From assembly GCF_015235415.1 (NCBI RefSeq), contig NZ_JADGLL010000028.1:1-35707 (forward strand): a DNA stretch of 35,707 nucleotides, in the 5' to 3' direction. This document shows, one piece after another, positions 32,336 through 35,707 of this stretch (the stretch's first letter is position 1; every line of letters starts with the position of its first letter). Origin of the DNA: Microbacterium paludicola (GTDB taxonomy: Bacteria; Actinomycetota; Actinomycetes; Actinomycetales; Microbacteriaceae). Both the position numbers and the translations under genes were made by a program. The notes under the pieces are model-generated. The model did no database searches. It was not told where the DNA came from and saw only the letters and a program-made list of their open reading frames with translations.

Positions 32336-33223
32336 ATGGCCAAGTTGGGATTCACCGACCCCGCCTTCCAGACCTCGACGCGTCCGCCGCAGGCGCCCAC
32401 GTCCTACGCGGCGCAGACCTACCCGGGCGGCGCCGCCGCCGGCCAGCAGTCGCCCGGCCTCGTGCCGCCGCCGGCCTCTCACCTCGAGGGCCTGTACTCG
32501 GCACCCTCGGCTGATGCGGTCGACACCGGCCGGATGACGGTCGAGGACACGATCCACAAGACCCTCGCCTCGTTCGGCGTGCTGCTGCTCGGTGCCGTCG
32601 TCGGCTGGTGGGCGACGCTCGCCAACCCCGGCATGGGCCTCGGCATCGCGATCGTCGGCGCGCTCGCCGGCTTTGTGCTCGGCCTCGTGAACTCGTTCAA
32701 GCGCATGCCCGGCGCCGGCCTGGTGCTCGCCTACGCGGGTGCCGAGGGTCTGTTCATCGGCGCGTTCTCGCTGATCATGGAGCAGGTCTTCCCCGGCATC
32801 GTGATGCAGGCGACGCTCGCCACGCTCGCGGTGGTCGGCGTGACCCTCGCCCTGTTCTCGAGCGGCAAGGTCCGCACGTCGCCGCGCATGACGAAGATCG
32901 TCATGATCGCCGCCCTCGGTTACCTCGCCTTCAGCCTGCTGAACTTCGGCTTCATGATCTTCGGCGGGCCGGCCAGCGACCTCGCCTGGGGAATGCGCTC
33001 GGTCGAGATCATGGGCATCCCGCTCGGCGTGATCATCGGCATCCTCGCCGTGCTGCTCGCGGCGTACATGCTCGTCATGGACTTCGAGTTCGTGCAGAAC
33101 GGCGCTCGCAACGGCGCGCCGCGCAAGCTCGGCTGGAAGGCCTCGTTCGGCATCGTCGCGACCGTCATCTGGATCTACGTCGAGATCCTGCGCGTGATCG
33201 CGATCCTGCGCGGCAACGACTGA
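32336..33223 (+). CDS. Bax inhibitor-1/YccA family membrane protein
   Basis: A 295-aa protein with a soluble Pro/Ala/Gln-rich head (~1-75) followed by seven membrane segments (~78-98, 103-122, 132-150, 153-175, 185-205, 215-237, 262-285). The sequences AYAGAEGLFIGAFSLIMEQVFPGIV and DFEFVQNGARNGAPRKLGWKASFG are typical of actinobacterial Bax inhibitor-1/YccA proteins, which are proposed ion or calcium channels or protease-interacting proteins. Function here is unknown. GGAG (32322-32325) lies 10 nt before the ATG. A strong terminator follows its stop. Confidence 0.9.
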   Translation: MAKLGFTDPAFQTSTRPPQAPTSYAAQTYPGGAAAGQQSPGLVPPPASHLEGLYSAPSADAVDTGRMTVEDTIHKTLASFGVLLLGAVVGWWATLANPGMGLGIAIVGALAGFVLGLVNSFKRMPGAGLVLAYAGAEGLFIGAFSLIMEQVFPGIVMQATLATLAVVGVTLALFSSGKVRTSPRMTKIVMIAALGYLAFSLLNFGFMIFGGPASDLAWGMRSVEIMGIPLGVIIGILAVLLAAYMLVMDFEFVQNGARNGAPRKLGWKASFGIVATVIWIYVEILRVIAILRGND

Positions 33224-33236
33224 CCTCCGCGTCACA

Positions 33237-33274
33237 CGAAGGGCTCGTCCTCCGGGACGGGCCCTTCGTCTTTT
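33237..33274 (+). terminator. Intrinsic terminator of the Bax inhibitor gene
   Basis: 14-bp arms CGAAGGGCTCGTCC (33237-33250) and GGACGGGCCCTTCG (33255-33268) with a TCCG tetraloop, followed by TCTTTT. One G-T pair. It starts 14 nt after the stop codon. Confidence 0.92.
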
Positions 33275-33327
33275 CCGCGGAGCGTCGGCGGCATCGAGGA
33301 GTACGTGCGACGGGCGTCAGGCCGCGG

Positions 33328-33417
33328 GTCCCCGAAGTGCCGGAAGCAACCGGCAACTCGGGGACTCGTCGGCGCCCCGGTCCCCAAGGTGCCGGAACCA
33401 ACCGGCAACTCGGGGAC
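33328..33417. repeat. Two copies of a 38-bp palindromic (REP-like) hairpin
   Basis: Copy 1 (33328-33365) and copy 2 (33380-33417) share the ends GTCCCC and TCGGGGAC and the core CCGGCAACTCGGGGAC. Each folds as a stem whose two halves are GTCCCCGAAGTGCCGG-like and CCGGCAACTCGGGGAC, with a 6-nt loop. The differences between copies fall at a few positions only. They lie between two convergent genes and may stop transcription of the minus-strand hydrolase. Confidence 0.85.
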
Positions 33418-33435
33418 ATCCCGGGCCGGCGAACC

Positions 33436-34719
33436 CTATGCCAGCGGCCCGCCCTCGGCGACCGCGCGGTCGATCAGGGTGCGGACGACGCGGGTGTCCT
33501 GCCGAAGGCCGTCGTGCTCGTACTCGTTCGTGACCCACAGGTGCGTGTTCGGCACCTCGCGGGCGGTCTGCTGGGCGTAGCCGAAGTCGACGTACATGTC
33601 ATCGAAGTACATCGCCGCGGCGATCGGCACCTCGTTGCGACGCAGCTGAGCGGCGTCGTAGAGAGCGGGATGATCCTCCCGCTCGGCGAGGGCGTGCGCC
33701 GCGTCGCGGAACGGCCGCAGCGACGCGATCTCGTCGTACATCCAGGGGAAGAACATCTCGCCCGTGAACGGCATCGGCGACGCTCCCGGCTCGAACCCGC
33801 CGAGCTCGGCGCGCACGCGCTCCGCCGCCCAGGCGGTCGCGCCGTGCCCGTCGGCGTAGATCTCCTCCTGCAGCAGCGCGTACAGCGGACCGCCCCAGTA
33901 CTGCGTGTGCGCGTCCACCTCGGCGAGGAAGTGGTCGCTGAGGCGGCCGGATGACGAGAACGCCTCGTCGAACAGCCAGTGCATCCGCTCGAAGCCGGGC
34001 TTCATGCCGAAGTCGATGCCGAGGGTCTGCAGGCGCCGGGCGCTCAGGCGGTCGCCGCTCGGCAAGCGCACGTCCGAGTTCTCGATCACGTCGACGACGC
34101 GCGCGATGACGTCGGCATCCTGCGGGTACCGGCGGTAGAACTCCGCGGTCTTGTCGGCGACGCGCGGCAGCGTGCGGCGGTAGACGTCGGTCGCGTCCGG
34201 GGCGAACGAGGTCAGCCCGCCCGTGACGTACGCGGCCGACACCGCCTCGGGGCGGAACGACAGGTACGTCAGCGTCAGGAATCCGCCGTAGCTCTGGCCG
34301 AGGGTCTGCCAGCGCACGCCGCCGAACACCTCACGGCGCAGGTGCTCGAGGTCGGCGATGATCTGCTCGGCCCGGAACTTGCGGATGTACTCGGCCGCGT
34401 CCGCCGCGGACAGGCCGGCGATCGACGCCGCCTCCACGCGCGAGGAACGGCCGGTGCCGCGCTGGTCGAGCAGCAGCAGGCGGTGGGTCTTCAGCGCCTC
34501 GCCGATCCAGTCCTCGCCGGGCATCGGCCGCGGGCCCTTGCCGCCGGGCCCGCCCTGGAGGAAGACCAGGATCGGCGCATCCTGCCGCTCCACGTGCGCG
34601 ACCTCGCGCGCGAACACCTCGATCGTCTGCCCGTCATCCGGGGCGGTCCAGTCGAGCGGCATGGTGACGGTGTGGTCCCGGATGATCCGGTCGCGCATCC
34701 GATACGAGGAGGAGGTCAT
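33436..34719 (-). CDS. Alpha/beta hydrolase, prolyl aminopeptidase-like (family S33)
   Basis: A 427-aa serine hydrolase. It has the oxyanion-loop motif QGGPGG (55-60), DQRGTGRSS (85-93), the nucleophile elbow GQSYGG with Ser143, and a lid region before the C-terminal Asp and His (WVTNEYEHDGLR near the end). The layout fits proline iminopeptidases and TAP-like hydrolases of family S33. It would remove N-terminal residues, often proline, from peptides in the cytosol; no signal peptide is seen. The ATG at 34717-34719 is chosen for the GAGGAT ribosome site; 30 more codons upstream have no support. Confidence 0.88.
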   Translation of the reverse strand: MTSSSYRMRDRIIRDHTVTMPLDWTAPDDGQTIEVFAREVAHVERQDAPILVFLQGGPGGKGPRPMPGEDWIGEALKTHRLLLLDQRGTGRSSRVEAASIAGLSAADAAEYIRKFRAEQIIADLEHLRREVFGGVRWQTLGQSYGGFLTLTYLSFRPEAVSAAYVTGGLTSFAPDATDVYRRTLPRVADKTAEFYRRYPQDADVIARVVDVIENSDVRLPSGDRLSARRLQTLGIDFGMKPGFERMHWLFDEAFSSSGRLSDHFLAEVDAHTQYWGGPLYALLQEEIYADGHGATAWAAERVRAELGGFEPGASPMPFTGEMFFPWMYDEIASLRPFRDAAHALAEREDHPALYDAAQLRRNEVPIAAAMYFDDMYVDFGYAQQTAREVPNTHLWVTNEYEHDGLRQDTRVVRTLIDRAVAEGGPLA

Positions 34720-34777
34720 GGATCCATCCTCGCCGATCCCTTCGGGTGCGCTCCGTCGCCCGCGGCACCCGCGCAGA

Positions 34778-34842
34778 CGAGGAGATCCGGCCCCGCGAGG
34801 AGAATCCACAGGGATTCATCCTCGGGAGGCCGGATCTCCTCG
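34778..34842. terminator. Nested hairpin between the hydrolase and the DUF4097 gene
   Basis: Perfect 15-bp outer arms CGAGGAGATCCGGCC (34778-34792) and GGCCGGATCTCCTCG (34828-34842), with an inner imperfect stem CGAGGAGAATCC/GGATTCATCCTCG. TTTC follows on the plus strand. It lies ~60 nt past the stop of the DUF4097 gene on the minus strand, so it may end that transcript. Just right of it (34850-34900) GCCGGATC recurs about every 9 nt. Confidence 0.55.
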
Positions 34843-34901
34843 TTTCTCCAGCCGGATCGCCCGGCCGGATCAGCCGGATCAACCGGATCCGGATCGCCGG
34901 A

Positions 34902-35707
34902 TCAGTCGTCGCTGCGGAGCGTCGCGTGCCCGGCGGAGAGGTCGACCGTCACGCGGTGGGCCGACGAGTCGTCCGTGTCGAGGCGGTTGTCCACCCGCCC
35001 GGCCGAGGCGTCCGAGTTCACGTCGTACGACCCGGCGGGCAGGGTGAGGTCGAGCGAGCCCGCGCTCACGCCGGCCGTGACCAGGTCGGGGGCGGACCCG
35101 GTGAGCTCGCCCACCAGGCGTCCCGCCGAGACGGTGATCTCGGCCTCGCTCACATCGGCGAGCTCGACGCGGGCGTCGCCGGCGCTGATGTCGGCCGTGA
35201 GCGTGCGTGCCGATCCCGAGACGTTCATGCCGCCCGCGCCGAGCTCGAGGTCGAGCTCGCCGAACGCTCCCTCGGCCCGCAGCTCGCCCGCGGCGAGGGT
35301 GAGGTCGGCGTCGATCTCGGCGTCGCGAAGGGACTCGGGAAGCGTCAGCACGACCTGCTCCTCGTTGCGGCCGAAGCGCGGGCCCCAGTCGCCGAACAGC
35401 TCGTCGGGGGTGCCGACCTGCAGCTCGTCACCGTCGCGGGTGAGGGTCCATTCGCTGCGGGCGTCGGTGATCTCCAGCGTGGCCTCGTCGACGTCGCCGA
35501 ACTCGAGCCGGAACGACGACGCGGCGGCGTCGACGTCGAGCGACGTGATGCCGGCGGCGTCGACCGTCAGCGTGTCGTCGATGCGGGACGCGTCGGCGAC
35601 GACCGAGCGGATGACGCCCGCCACGGTGCCGATCAGGAGCAGCCCGCCGATGACGATCAGGATGATCGCGACCGGCTTGCCCGGGCCGCCGCTGCGCGGG
35701 GCCGGGG
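34902..35707 (-). CDS. DUF4097-type membrane-anchored beta-repeat protein (5' end outside window)
   Basis: The frame stays open to the window edge, so the start is beyond 35707; at least 268 residues are visible. The first visible part is basic/Pro-rich (PAPRSGGPGKP), then one membrane helix (VAIILIVIGGLLLIGTVAGV). After it comes a long run of short beta repeats (ADLTLAAGELRAEG, DISAGDARVELADV, VSAGRLVGELTG, GVSAGSLDLTLP, DASAGRVDN, DLSAGHATLRSDD) typical of DUF4097/DUF4098 beta-helix proteins. These are often tied to envelope-stress systems such as PspC/LiaF modules, but no partner is visible here. A GTG at 35624 inside the frame is not the true start because it would cut off the membrane helix. 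Confidence 0.8.
   Translation of the reverse strand, partial: PAPRSGGPGKPVAIILIVIGGLLLIGTVAGVIRSVVADASRIDDTLTVDAAGITSLDVDAAASSFRLEFGDVDEATLEITDARSEWTLTRDGDELQVGTPDELFGDWGPRFGRNEEQVVLTLPESLRDAEIDADLTLAAGELRAEGAFGELDLELGAGGMNVSGSARTLTADISAGDARVELADVSEAEITVSAGRLVGELTGSAPDLVTAGVSAGSLDLTLPAGSYDVNSDASAGRVDNRLDTDDSSAHRVTVDLSAGHATLRSDD

Noticed and set aside
1..35707. tRNA, rRNA or toxin-antitoxin genes
   Set aside because: No cloverleaf, rRNA signature or small paired frames of that type were recognised on either strand.

Overview
The window is very GC-rich chromosomal DNA from an actinobacterium, most likely Microbacterium or a close relative in the Microbacteriaceae. The reasons are codon use, the actinobacterial families present (DUF6350/PerM, Ddn-type F420 proteins, RimK with a TrkA-C tail, LigD-type polymerase), many interspersed GAGCGAAGCGAG-type repeats, and many apparently leaderless genes in which a -10 box lies exactly 6 nt before the start codon. 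The gene set pcrA/uvrD, sucC-sucD, perM-like, purN-purH also clusters in Mycobacterium tuberculosis (uvrD1 to purH), so this looks like an old core neighbourhood with accessory DNA inserted into it.

Layout. 39-2095 (minus): Ada/AlkA fusion plus Ogt, a compact alkylation-repair pair with overlapping stop and start codons. 2650-6391 (minus): purH, purN and a DUF6350/PerM membrane protein. 6451-7384: two divergent Ddn-like flavin/F420 proteins. 7563-9011 (plus): NCS2 purine permease. 9240-11337 (minus): sucC-sucD with a clear terminator. 11534-11692: a 52-residue membrane protein. 11816-14721 (plus): acyl-CoA dehydrogenase and a CrtI-like FAD oxidoreductase.

15029-22698 is the standout: a copper-resistance island. 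It holds a CsoR-controlled minus-strand operon (csoR, copZ, copB, DUF6153, DUF305 lipoprotein, Asp-box lipoprotein), a divergent pair for a Csp3-type 18-cysteine copper-storage protein and a membrane DUF305 protein, an intact ATP-dependent DNA ligase, and the C-terminal stub of a tyrosine recombinase. It lies inside a chromosomal ATP-dependent DNA ligase gene. The N-terminus of that ligase ends at its KWDGF nucleotidyl-transfer motif at about 15019, and its last ~72 codons reappear at 22699-22917. The island therefore destroys one ligase (about 250 codons are missing) and brings a related one in the opposite orientation.

22940-23815: MarR regulator and VOC protein, with two identical-arm palindromes between them. 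23945-25712: divergent RimK/TrkA-C ligase and RimB-like aspartic protease. 25740-26080: a ~101-bp tandem repeat array. 26101-31088 (minus): LigD-type polymerase, double-SseB protein, PcrA/UvrD helicase. 31181-32191: GDPD phosphodiesterase. 32336-33223: Bax inhibitor-1 family membrane protein. 33436-34719: prolyl-aminopeptidase-like hydrolase. 34902 to the window end: partial DUF4097 membrane-anchored protein. No tRNA, rRNA or CRISPR array was found. All family assignments come from reading motifs; no database search was run.
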